Assembly: GCF_020509005.1 (NCBI RefSeq)
Contig: NC_063012.1
Coordinates: 7,936,001-8,000,000, forward strand
Source: Fulvia fulva
Lineage: Eukaryota > Ascomycota > Dothideomycetes > Mycosphaerellales > Mycosphaerellaceae
Length of the DNA: 64,000 nt
Reading direction: 5' to 3'
Positions 30,273 to 41,460 of this stretch are shown one piece after another; the stretch's first letter is position 1, and each line of letters starts with the position of its first letter. Below the pieces are notes generated by a model. The model had not been told where the DNA came from and searched no databases. It was given only the letters and a program-made list of their open reading frames with translations. Made by a program: the position numbers and the translations under genes.

Positions 30273-30345
30273 AGCGACGTGTGAGCCTGCGAACACTCGA
30301 GCGGAGGTCGCTAAGCCTAGCGGAGCGACACTTAACACCTCGCGC

Positions 30346-30512
30346 TAGCGCCGTAGGCAGAAAGGGGGTCTAGGGGGTCTCCCCCGGAAATAAAGGGACA
30401 AATCTTAACTATAGCGATGTTGGATCTAAACTATAGCGATATTAAACCTAAGTAATAGCGATACTAGTACTAGTAATAGGAAATAGATTACGCCCGAGTC
30501 GAATAGACGAGT
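30346..30512. repeat. Short G/C hairpin and imperfect 21-22 bp tandem repeat upstream of COX15
   Basis: GGGGGTCTAGGGGGTCTCCCCC-type sequence (about 30363-30386) can fold back on itself. Three imperfect units carrying AGCGAT (around 30406-30472; first has CTATAGCGATGTTGGATC) follow, with increasing RIP-type TpA content. It lies between the COX15 start and a Gypsy LTR and may be COX15 promoter DNA or an old repeat. Confidence 0.45.
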
Positions 30513-30928
30513 TGTTACGAGGCTATAGTAGGCGAGTGAAGTAGTGATTTATTGACGAAGTCGATAGCTAAAGAGAGAAGGTAGTTCTAAGAGAGAGAGG
30601 ACTTCTTAAGGAAAGCCGAGGTCGCGCTCGGGCCGAGCTAAGTCATTGATGTCACGTGATTACGAGTCACGTGACCCAATCTAAACCCTCTACTTACGGA
30701 GCTGCCGTAACACCCCCCCTTAAGACATGTTCGTCTCGAAGTATATATCTTTAAACCTTCCTTAATACGTACGCGAAGGCTTTATTATCCTCTATATCTA
30801 TTATATCCTCTAGTAGCTTAACTATATAAGCTTACGTCGTTAAATCTAGTCCTCCGCGGTTAGCGCCGTTAGCCTATCCCTTACTATAACTAATATACCT
30901 AGTACGAGCGTATAAAGGTATAGCCGAG
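30513..30928 (-). mobile_element. Gypsy D fragment: 3' LTR plus end of pol, minus strand
   Basis: The LTR at 30513-30712 (200 bp) reads, on the minus strand, TGTTACGGC to TCGTAACA, with matching inverted ends. It is preceded on that strand by a polypurine tract (AAGGGGGGG) and a short piece of pol C-terminal coding at 30713-30928. The rest of the element is displaced by Gypsy E. The LTR contains two CACGTG palindromes (30651-30660 and 30666-30675). Confidence 0.7.
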
Positions 30929-31127
30929 TATTACGGGCGAGAGTACTATAATAGAGTCGGGTAAAGATATATATAGTTATACGAGCTATTTAAGAGAGCG
31001 CGAGAAGCGCGAGAAGATAAAGTTACGCAAATTAAGCTAGCGGGTACTAGCGGCCGCTAGCGCGCGGGCGTACGGCCGACGATACTATATTACGAGGTAG
31101 TTCGTAGAAAAGGGCTATCTCGTAATA
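30929..31127 (-). repeat. 3' LTR of Gypsy E
   Basis: 199 bp with inverted ends TATTACG/CGTAATA, consistent with TGTTACG/CGTAACA before RIP. The polypurine tract GGAGGGGGGTAC (minus strand) directly precedes it. Only one LTR of this element is in the window. Confidence 0.7.
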
Positions 31128-31349
31128 GTACCCCCCCTCCTTAAATAAGGAGCTACTACGACGCTTCTACGTTTAATACTCGGAGCGTATAGAGGGCTAT
31201 CGCTAGTACTAATACTAGTACTAGTTTCGAGAGCTTTATTAAGGAAGCTATAGTTATACTACGTTTATATATACGGTCCGAGGATTAGCGCTAGCCCGTA
31301 TTAAGATACCGGCTAATCGAGTCCGTCGAAGGTAGGCTTAGGTTTATCT

Positions 31350-31930
31350 AGATATCGCTAGTAGAAGGCGATCGCGAGTTCTTTATATCTAGGTAGTACG
31401 GCTAACTACTTAGCCTAGCTCCGCGTACGATCCTTCTAAATAACTATATACTATATATCGTTATACCTAATCTTAGAATCTACTAGATCCTCTACTTCGT
31501 ATTCCTCTAATACCTAACCTTCGCGTTTAACGATTACGGGCGCTAGTAGTAGTTTACGTTATCTAGGTATCCCTTTAGTTACTACGCGGCGTAACTTACT
31601 CGTATAGAACACGTTATAGATTTATATCCTATTACTAAGTTCGAGTTTATACGAGCGTCTACCTACGGACTTAACGACTCGAAACGGCCTAAGGAACTTA
31701 TAATCGAGTTTCTTACTTAGGCGTATAGTCCTAATATTATAGGCATCTAGTAGAACTTTATTATTAGGCTAGTAGGTAGGCGCTAGCGCTCGCTAAGTAT
31801 TTACGGCTTTGGCCGTTCGTACTTACGTAAAAGTATATACGCCGCGTAGCTTATCTAGGCGGTCGCGGCGTATAGACCCGACTACCCGCCATATTTATAC
31901 TTAAGTGTCTTATATATTAATAACGGTCGA
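31350..31930 (-). pseudogene. Integrase C-terminus and chromodomain relic of Gypsy E
   Basis: Minus-strand translation from 31880 down shows the chromovirus segment RTIRLSKKLDYKFLRPF, then SYKLEL, then YEVEDLVDSKI leading into a chromodomain-like stretch with WK (now stop-interrupted). All broken by TAG/TAA. It marks the element as a chromovirus, like Gypsy C and H. Confidence 0.72.
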
Positions 31931-32549
31931 CAATAAGAATTACCTATACGTAGTGTCGGCTACGAACCTCTCGTCTTACTACGAGAGAGATAAGTATTCT
32001 TACGCTAGAGCGTCGTAGGCGCGACGGGCGCGTAACGTAGGCGAAGCCGCGGCGAATAGAGGACTACTAGTAAAACGGGTATAAAAACTATCTAACGAGC
32101 GTATACTCGTGTCGGGAGCGAGTCGTTCTTCTTTCTACGTATAAGAAGGGCGCGGAACCGTAGCCTATACGCTCGATAGGACACCTCTAGTATAAGTATA
32201 GAATTTTTACCTCCGGAGACCGTAAACCGAGCGGGCTAAGCGACGAATATTAGACGAGCGGACTATAGAATAACAACTAAGCGGACTATACGACGGCGTC
32301 GAGCGGACTACGAAACAATCTAGCGTTTACTAGCGGGCAATACGGTAGGTAGGTAGATACGCGACGAAGCCTATAAGGGCCTATTAAACACCTAGTATAG
32401 GAACGAGGGTTTTGCCTAAGGTACTACCTATACCGCTATATAACGTACCTAGTCTAATATAGTAGATTGCGACGAGGAAAAGACAATAGCCTAAGTAAGG
32501 AAAAGACGGCTATTAGGACGGGGAAAAGACGTATAATATAAGTAGATTA
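31931..32549. other. Unassigned repeat-derived DNA inside Gypsy E
   Basis: RIP-altered, no open frame. A segment starting TGTCGGCTACGAACC (about 31953) with a TATAAAAAC box near 32072 looks like an LTR of another retroelement, but no partner copy or target duplication was found. Confidence 0.35.
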
Positions 32550-32732
32550 TATAAGGGCGCGCGTACTATAGGGTCCGAGAGAGATAGTTATTGCTCTATA
32601 AAGCTACGAAAGAGGAGCGCGAGGCGCGGCGAAGTTATATAGTTATGCTAAGCCGCGCTAACCCGATGCGGAAGGTCCCGGAATAGCCGGGCCGATGCTT
32701 CGGTAGTAAAGGGTCGCGGGTAGCCCGTAATA
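32550..32732 (-). repeat. RIP-altered LTR of the Gypsy C family
   Basis: 183 bp matching the 184-bp Gypsy C LTR in reverse orientation, with the same ends (TATTACGGGC to GCGCCCTTATA on the minus strand) and mostly CpA-type changes. No gag or pol is attached. The flanking 5-mers (GATTA, ATTAG) do not match, so it is a truncated insertion or rearranged solo LTR. Confidence 0.8.
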
Positions 32733-33190
32733 ATTAGTTCTATAATCGGGGAGGATCGAGGGAAGGGTAATAAGGAACTTTATATTAGTTAGTAGGTAGA
32801 AACGTAAGGAGTACGCTACCCGGCGTAGTATATACCCTAAGTAAACCTACGAGGTATAGACGGCCGCTTTCTAGAGATAGGCTACGGTAACGCGAAGGGC
32901 GTTAAAACGTAGGGCGTAGTATATACTAGTAGCGACGGCTAATACTATCTATATAGCCCGAGAGGACGGATACGTATATCGGTCAATAGAGAGCACTAAA
33001 GGGCTTAGGCCTATAGAGGTAGATATTAGCTTAAGGAGTAAATAGAGAGGGAGGGCGTAGAGGGAAGCTTTTACTCCGGGCTAACCTCTCGAATCGAGGC
33101 TATACGGTAGTACTAGATAAGTAGGAAAGCGCGGTTAAGACTTGTTACCTTATCTTATAGCTAGCTTACTAAATACGATTCCTTCCTTAT
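32733..33190. other. Unassigned RIP-altered DNA
   Basis: Between the solo LTR and the LINE-1 fragment. No open frame, repeat partner or motif was recognised. Confidence 0.3.
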
Positions 33191-34066
33191 ACGATCTAGG
33201 AGGTAAAGAATAAGATAGAAAGCCGCTACCGGAGAGGGGCCGGATATAGGATAAGCTAAAAAGAGGATGACCTTACTACCTTTACGGCCGTATAGATAAG
33301 TACCGAATGGCTAGCACGAAAAGAGGAGGAGCGTAGGACTCGCTAGGCCGGCGGGAGCAAGGCTAAGACCTAAAGCCTAGCGGAATAGATAGCGAGCTAC
33401 CTATAGGAGTAGGACTAGAAAAGGAAGCCCCCTAAGACAATAGGCCGGATAGTACTCTAAGCCTTCTAGAGACATAATTACTAGCTATATAGGGACCTAA
33501 TAAGGGCCGAAGCATATATAGCGATCCAAATCAGGTCCGAATATATTAGATTAAGGGCCTACCTATTTAGGAGAAGCGTACTAGATATCTATAGCCTAGC
33601 CTACTAGTATAGCTACCTATCGTAAAACCTAGAATATATACTACTACTATACCTATAGTAGGCGAGAGGTAGGGGAGATTGGAGGCACTAAGCGGGAAGG
33701 AGAGACTATAAGTTAATTATTAGGGACAAAGGTAACATTCGCCGAATCTCTCGGTAGATACTATAGTAGGGATACCTCTAGTAGTTTAGCCTCGCTAGCG
33801 AGACGGAGGAGTAGATAGATAAGAGGCGGAAGCTAGGAGGGTTATAGATAGGGTAGTTATTAGGGCAGGCCTATAATACTAGCGTACCCCTAATAAGAGA
33901 AATCTAAGACGACAACTAGGGGGAAAAGATAGGCGGGAAGGAGGAGGGGTTTTTACTAATATAGTTTCCCCTCTATATATACGAAAACAAGATAGTATAG
34001 CTATATAGGCCAAAGGGTACTATAATAGCTTAATGAAATATCTATCTATCTATATATTATTAACTA
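33191..34066 (+). mobile_element. 5'-truncated copy of LINE-1 (3' end only)
   Basis: Closely matches 13572-14429: the shared block starts TACGATCTAGGAGGTAAAG and ends with the same ATCT tail. About 0.88 kb of the 5.1-kb element is present, typical of aborted LINE reverse transcription. It carries the end of ORF2 only. It lies in the integrase relic of Gypsy E. Confidence 0.85.
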
Positions 34067-34692
34067 ACGCGTTAGCGGCCTCGACGTTAGGTACTTCCCG
34101 AGCTATAACTTATAGTTTAGCTAGGCTACTAAACTCTATCCGCGGGTAGCGGCTAGAGTCGACGAAGAATAGAGTCATTCCGGTACTTATAGACTCGTAA
34201 TTATTAAGGGCGAACTCGGCGTCGGGTAGTAACTCGACCTAGTTATCTTGTTAATAGTTAGTATAGGCGCGGATATACTATTCGAGTACTTAGTTCGTAC
34301 GTTCTTATTGCCTATCCGTTTCTAGATAGAAGGCTATAGAAAGATTTTAGTAGATACTAAGCCTTACGTAGAGTCTACGGAAGAGAGTACTAACAAATTA
34401 CGTGTCTCTATCGCTTACGACTATCTCCGGTAGGCCGTATACGGGGAATATATACTTATAGAATAAGGTAGCGGCGTACTTAGCGTTTAAGTCACTAGTA
34501 GGGAGTAGCCGTACGCGTTTAGTTAGTATATCGGTAACTATTATAATATATTTATAGATTAGTCTAGTATCGGGATCTTTACTAGCGGGTAGGTCGACGA
34601 TAAAGTCTACTACGATATACTTCTATTCGTAACCGGGCGTATAGTATAGGGATAGGGTGCCTTACTTTATTAGTCTTAATAGAGTCGAGCGC
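34067..34692 (-). pseudogene. Integrase core relic of Gypsy E
   Basis: Minus-strand translation shows DFIVDLPASKDPD, YIIIVTD, then the degraded third-motif region with ERTN and FALNNYES. These are the three catalytic regions of Ty3/Gypsy integrase with RIP stops. The frame is interrupted at 34693-34707 by LINE-2a and continues at 39712. Confidence 0.78.
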
Positions 34693-34707
34693 CTATATAT
34701 TAGGTAG

Positions 34708-37700
34708 GATACCTCACGAAACCGTACTCGTCGATACTATCGATCTCTACGCCAAAACAAGACATATTCGAAAGCTCTTATCAAGGCTATTCTAACGATA
34801 TATAAAGTAGGCCACTGCCCCTAGGACTAAGGGAGTTCTACCTTATTCAATCTAGATAGCTTAAAGCTCTCCTCACCCTGTTTCTTCAGCTCCAAACGCC
34901 GCGGAGGTGCCTAGCTACATTAGGCAACTCCTAGGCAATAGTAGCCTAGGCTACGGTACTAACGGCGCCTACGGCCCTATAGGCGAAGCCCCCCTAAGAC
35001 AACTAGTAGCAACTTATAGAGGACGTAAAAAGTATAGAAACTAACGATTAGCTCCCTTACCGGTCTCTATAGGTAATGATCACTTAGCTACGTACGGCGC
35101 TTATACTATCGTATTACCGAGGGTAATAAGAAATAAGGACGACGTCCTAGGCGATAAGTAAGGCCACCCGGAATCAATACCCCTATAGCGAGGTATCGGT
35201 CGCGGTATCGATACTAGGCCCCCGCCTAACGTACGATATAGTTACGATCCGTATTATAGTAAAGGAAGACTAGGCCGAAGTAGCGAAGCTATCGAATAAG
35301 GAGCTCGCCTAACGAATTAACTAACTAGGGGTAGTCGTAGTGAACCAATAGTCTAACGGCACTCTATAGATCTATACTAGCTCTACTACTACTAGGAGGC
35401 ACCTAGAGGTATAGCTATAGTAGGTATCTAAGGTTACGGCATTAGCGAAGGTCTTAACGAAACAATTCACGATCCTAGTCTACGACATACCTAAGGAGTT
35501 TGACCTAACTAACTAGGGGTACCTACGAGCTCTCTAAGAGGACAACCCGGTCACTCTTAACTCTCTAATCTAGAAGGCGACCTAGCTCTATAGGAAATGG
35601 CCAGAAGGCAAGAAGGCCTCGGCGCTAATAGTATAGCTATAAGACGCGAAAGCGGCGGATCTAGCGATAGAACAAGGCCTAGTCTAGCAATATAGCCTTA
35701 AGACAGTAGAAAAGCACTCCTTATCCTTTCGTGTCCTCTAATGCTTCAAATGCTAATAGTATAGACACCAAACCTACACGTGCATAAATAAGTAGGCCTA
35801 CTCGAACTATATAGGAGACTATATGTCTAGGGACTATATATCGACTACGAGACGGTACGCGAACTGTCCGGGGCACTACCTATCGTATAGTACGGAATGC
35901 CTATAGCGGAAACTAGCGAAAAACAAGGCAATTATAAACAGAACCGTCGCCCTAAGATTCTACGGCGACCGTAAGGCTAGCCTACACCGGAACTAACTAG
36001 CGGCGGTCGGGCATAAGCGCCCTAGGGCCGAGAACGATATAAAGGATGCGTAACCTAGGGCGTACGGGAGGCCACGTGCTCTACTAGCTACGGCGAGGGA
36101 ATCTAACTAGGCCCGGCTCCCCTTTAGTATATAGCCGATAGGCGTAGACTAGGACGCGTAGGGTAGTAGGACATAGGACGATATAGAGGAAATGATTATC
36201 GATACCGATAACTAGCCTCGACACGCTTAGTATCATCTAGTATAACGTCAACTATAGTAAGGATATAGTCTAGAACCATTTCCTACACGAGGCGGACCCG
36301 CGCGTCTACTACGTCCTTACAATCTAGGAGCTATAGATTAACCCGTACTATAAGAGACTAACGACCTACAAGTCACTAGGCTATACGACATACCTACGAG
36401 GTAACGGTAGACCCCGTACGTGCTTCTATGTTAGCAAGGACATACTAGAATCCGACTAGGAGGTAGTGTACTACGTAGACGAAGAAGGCGGGGGCGATAT
36501 TACCTCCCTCTACGTAGGTAGCACCTAGATACACAACCTATATATACAACCGCTAGCCTCGAGGTCTAGCCGCGACCTAGGGGTCTATAGACACCTAGAC
36601 AGTACGCTTAAGAGACAAGGGTACTACATCGTAGTAGGAGACTTTAATATATACTACCCTTCCTAGGAAAGCCTTATATAGCCGTACTCTATAGCCGACA
36701 AAGTACTCGACTTAATAGTAAGTAACGTAATTGCCCTTAATACCCCGAAGGACCTAGGTACCTAGAAGAGAGGGGGACTCTAAGGCACGATCGACCTCTC
36801 CTAGATCTTAGATAGCTACTACTATACGGTAACCTACTATAGGATCGAACATAAACTCGAGGCGTCGTTAGACTATATGCTAGTCAGGACCTCTATTACG
36901 ACATAGATATAACGTATACTAGCGAGAACCCCTAAGCCAAACTAGGGAAAGGCCTACTAGGCTAATATCTAGGCGTACCTTAATAACTCTAAGAGGCTAG
37001 TCTAGATCGCGTAGTAGCAATATAACAGTAAAGACGAGGTAGACGAAGTAGTCTAGGGGTTGATAGACGAAATAAGAAAAGCGACCTCACTTTACGTTCC
37101 GCTTACCTAACTAACGATATAGTCTAAACTATACTAGACGCCGGAGTGTACTACGGTAGTAAGAGAAGCAAGGAGAGCCCGCCGGGTGTAGACGAGCAGC
37201 TATAGCGAGGAGGCCTAGAATGTATATAGAGAGGCATACTAATAGAAGAAAGCTATAATACGAAGGGAGAAAGTAGTCGGCTAGAGGGCTATAGTAGAAG
37301 AAATCGCCGGTAAGCTAGAGAGGATGTAGAAGCTAGCGAAATGGGCCTAATAGGACCCTATATAGGGCCCCTCCTTCTCTATCCTAGTGCTATAATCGCC
37401 TAGTGGCCCGGTTAGCGACCCCGAGGCTAAGGCGCGTCTACTAGCTAGCAAGTTCTTCCCGCCCCTAGTCGAGGCTAATCTAAGCGACATAAATAGCTCT
37501 ACTCCCCTAGCCCCTAGTATCGCGGTCTAATAGGAGGTGTCCGAGGGAGAAGTTGCCGCTATACTAAGGAAGTTACCGGCGAAGAAAGCCCCGGGGCCGG
37601 ATAGGATCCTAAACGAGCTACTAAAGAAGTATAGAGATTAACTAGCCCTAGTAGTTATAGCGATCTTTAACGCCTGCCTATAGACCGGATACTACCCGAT

Positions 37701-39696
37701 AGCTTTTAAACAATCGACGACAGTGGTCCTACGTAAGCCGTAGAAGGAAGACTATACGTAGGTGAAGTCGTACCGCCTAATTGCGCTTCTTAATACTCTT
37801 AGGAAGGCGCTTAAGAAGCTAGTTATAACGAGACTCTCCGAGGCGGTAGAGGAACACTCCCTACTCCCGGACACCTAGATAGGTACGCGCCTATAGCGAT
37901 CGACGCTATCCGCGATAGAACTTATCACCTCTTAGGTAAAGGCTATCTAGTATAAGAATAGGGACAAGGTGGCTTCCTTACTTAGCCTAGACATATCGGG
38001 AGACTTCGACTACGTATTATACCCGCGGCTACTCTATATCCTAAAGTCGAAAGGACTCCCTAAGTAGCTTGTCAACTTCGTACGGTCCTACCTCCAAAAC
38101 CGTAGTACGTCGATCCTAGTCGGCTAGTATAGAAGCCTATTTTAAGTAGTCTATACTAGAATCCCGTAAGGCTTAACGCTAGTACCTATTCTATTCCTCT
38201 TCTTTATAGCGACGCTACTCCTAGCCCTAGAATCCTAGAACACCGCTACGAGCGGCTTCGTAGACGACATAAACATCCTAGCGTAGTCTTCCTCGACTAA
38301 GGAGAACTATAGGCTACTAGAAGAGAAGCACAAGATCTACGAGGACTAGGCTAGGAGGCACGGGGCTCGGTTTGCCCTAGAAAAGTACAATCTGATACAC
38401 TTTACGCGCCGGCTACGGTTCCACAATATATAAGCTTCTATCTAGATATAGGGGTATACGACTAACCCGGCAAATTAGCTTAGGATCCTCGGACTATAGG
38501 TAGACCCGGCGCTACGGTAGAGGAAGTACGTATAGGCAATATTACGGAAAGCTAAACAGAATATAGCATTATACTAGAGGCTCACTACGTCTATATAGGG
38601 GGCGGACTTCCGGTAGTTACGACTTCTATATACGGCTATTATACGGCCAGTCCTTACCTATAGTAGCTAAGTATAGTCCTTAGGCGAGAGGGCCTACCTA
38701 TCGAAGGGACTCGTTACGCCGCTAGCGAAGATCTAAAACTAATGCCTAAGGAAGCTTACCGGGGTATATAAGTCGATACTAATAAGGATACTTAAGTACG
38801 AGACCGCTATACCGCCGATCGACCTATATATCTAGGGACTACGGACCTCCTACTTAGGCAAGTCGGTATAGTACCTAGTATAGAAGGTCATCGCTAGTAT
38901 AGTCGTAAGGGCCCGTAAATTAGTACTAGCGTATAGGGGCATTCGACCCGGAAACGAGCCGAACTACCGGGTAAGGGACGAATAGCTAGTAATATAATAG
39001 GAAGGTAAGAAATCGTTTATAGAGTAACTATAGAGAGAGAGGTAGAACAACTAGGTTGTAGGGTATAGTAGACGCCCTTAGCTAGCGGGACAACCTAAGG
39101 AATAGTTAGCTACAAAATCCGCGGTTAAGCACCCCCCGAAGCTCATCTACTACCGCCTTACGAGGGCATAGAGTAGTATAGTAACCTAACTACGAAGCGA
39201 ACACATCGGCCTCTAGGGGTACCTATTATAGAGGAAGGTTCTAGGATATACGAATACTAGCTACCCCTACGGCTATCGCTCCTAGAACGTACGGCACGTA
39301 CTCCTCGTCTGTCCGAGGTGGTCGCTAGGAAGGGGGGAGTGGATAGTAAAGGCGAGGAACCGGACGATTAGGGCACTTCTTAACAACGCTAAGGACCTAC
39401 GGCGTATTACGAACTAGATACTAGAGAAGGGCTAGCTAGAACAGTACCGCCTAGTAGGAGTAGTATAGGAAGAGAGGACACGACGTAGCGCGACGAGACC
39501 GGCTAGGAGCGGGGCCTAACGGGGTAGCGATATAGACTACGTACGTTTAGAGGGAAAGCTAATCTAGATAAGGAGAAGTTAGGGGCGGGAAGGGTTTTCC
39601 TCTATTCGGGTTTCCCTTTGTACATAACAATAGATATATACCTATATAGGCCGGATAGGGTCCTAGAACAGGGAAATGACAAATCTATCTATCTAT
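34708..39696 (+). mobile_element. LINE-2a: near full-length Tad1-like LINE, RIP-degraded
   Basis: A 5.0-kb insertion with a 15-bp target duplication CTATATATTAGGTAG (34693-34707 and 39697-39711). An ORF1-like region (34900-36150) is followed by an AP-endonuclease with VVGDFNIYYPS (36631-36663) and RT with FVDDIN (38256-38273). A C-terminal part and an ATCT repeat tail follow. Stops are TAG/TAA in former Gln/Trp codons. It is the longest of three copies of this LINE in the window and serves as reference for 2b and 2c. Confidence 0.87.
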
Positions 39697-39711
39697 CTAT
39701 ATATTAGGTAG

Positions 39712-41460
39712 TATCGTACGTATCTTACGACGTTACTTACTATACTAGGCTAGAAGAGGTTTTGCCTTTATAGTAGATTAAAAGTCCTCGCTATACCTTA
39801 GTAGCTAGCTACTCTACTATTATAGTATTTACGTACTATCCGGGTACGGAGGTTCTAAAAGGCTAGGATATATAAGGCTTTATTAACGTATAGTCGATCC
39901 GTAATAATTTCGTAATCTAACGCGGCGATCTTCTATTATTATAGCTATACGTTAGCGATCCCCTACTAGAGATCGGACTTTAGTTTAAGTATACGTGTCG
40001 TTATAGACCGGCTATTATATACTTCTATATATAGTTTTTCTTTATATAACTCCGTTTGCTCCCGTTCCTCTAGTAGCGTAGGTTTGTCTAACGGCTCTAT
40101 ACTTCCTTCGATAGGTTACTCGTTACTAGGTATCTCTTCGACTAGGACTCTATTATCTAGTTCCGAGTCGACGTTACTACGTACTTCGGCGTCGTTTAGT
40201 TTGAGTAACGGCTATATTACGTCTCGCTAGGCGGGGCGGGTTAGTTACCGGGGGGTAGCGATATCGCTAGTATAGTAGTCTTCTTATTTATCGTCCGAGT
40301 CGTAAATTAATAGTGCTTAATAGTTTATTAGTAGGTCGTCCTATACTTATATAGCGAACTGAGTAATAATATCTAGGTTATAGGGTTTTAGAATAGTCTA
40401 CTATTAATACTATATTCTAGTATTGTCCACCCCCGCCGGTATATCCTAAGAGCGACGGGTAAGACTATCTAGTTTCGTTCCTTAGGCGCCCGGGCAATAG
40501 GTGATCTTAAAGTTAAACTAGGACAGGAACTTAGCCTAGCGTACCTAGCGCCGGTTAAGCTACTTAGTCGTTATAAAGTACTTAAGATTACGGTAATCGG
40601 TAAGTACTCGAACTAGTTTATCGTCTATAGCGCCGATAAGTTCCGGTTACTATTCCTCGAACGCCTTAATAATAGCTAGTAGCTCTTTATCGTAAATGTC
40701 GTAGTTATATTCCTACGGACTAGGCTTCTTCGAGTAGAATACTACGGGTCTAAGGACGCCGTTAATTATCTATAATATTACCCTTATATTAACCTAGTCG
40801 CTAGAGTCTATTTCTACCTAAATCTGCTCGCCTAGTTAATAATAGGACAGTATACCTACTTAGCTAAAGCGCTACCTAAGTTTCTTAAAGGCTATATTGT
40901 ACTATTAGATCTATATAAAGGGTGGCTTCTTAACTACCTTACCGTCGACTTTACTCTCTTCACCTGTCTTCGTAAGGTCTATAAGGCACGCGGTTACTTT
41001 AGAGAAGGCGTAGATAAACTTCCTATAGAATCTAGTAAAGCTAAGGAACGTAAGAACGTCCTTAACGTTACGAGGCACCTCCTAGTTTATAATAGCTTCA
41101 CTCTTTATAGGGTCTATCTTAACGCCCTCCGTCGTTATAATAAGGCCTAGGTATTTGATCCGTTTAACGTAGAATTCATACTTATCGATATCTACTAGTA
41201 GCCCTATATCCCGTAGTCTATATAGGACCTTTCGTACGTAAGCTCTATAACTATTTAAGGGGCCGTACGTATAAATTAGGACGTTATTAAGGTATACTAT
41301 AGCGAAGTCGTCTAGGAATTCTCAGAGGATGTCGTTAATCTTACGCTACTAACTACTAGGGCTATTATAGAGGCCGAACGGAAGGACCTTTAACTAGTAT
41401 AATCCGTACCTAGTAATAAAGGCGGTTATCTATTCGTCCCCCTTACGGATACGTATATTA
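39712..41460 (-). pseudogene. RT and RNase H relic of Gypsy E
   Basis: Minus strand: RT palm with ITAFITRYGLY, LPFGLYNSP and the catalytic box VYLNNVLIY (former YLDDVLIY), near 41290-41440. RNase H and the end-of-RNase-H text lie at about 40430-40900, then a linker toward integrase. The RT N-terminal half is missing where LINE-2b begins. Confidence 0.8.

Larger units (their letters stand above)
30929..41460 (-). mobile_element. Gypsy E: RIP-degraded chromovirus on the minus strand, split by at least three later insertions
   Basis: The 3' LTR is at 30929-31127 (minus strand TATTACGAG to CCGTAATA, from TGTTACG/CGTAACA), with a purine tract just before it. Coding relics in order on the minus strand: RT (40990-41460), RNase H (about 40430-40900), linker, integrase start (39712 onward), integrase core (34067-34692), integrase C-terminus and chromodomain (31350-31930). 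Inserted into it are LINE-2a (34708-39696, 15-bp target duplication), a LINE-1 3' fragment (33191-34066) and the 31931-33190 block. Its gag, protease and 5' LTR are missing; the break is at LINE-2b. Confidence 0.8.

Noticed and set aside
30273..30338. 22 extra N-terminal codons of COX15 from 30338
   Set aside because: The first codon is GTG, not ATG; a fungal nuclear gene should start at ATG, the first being 30272.
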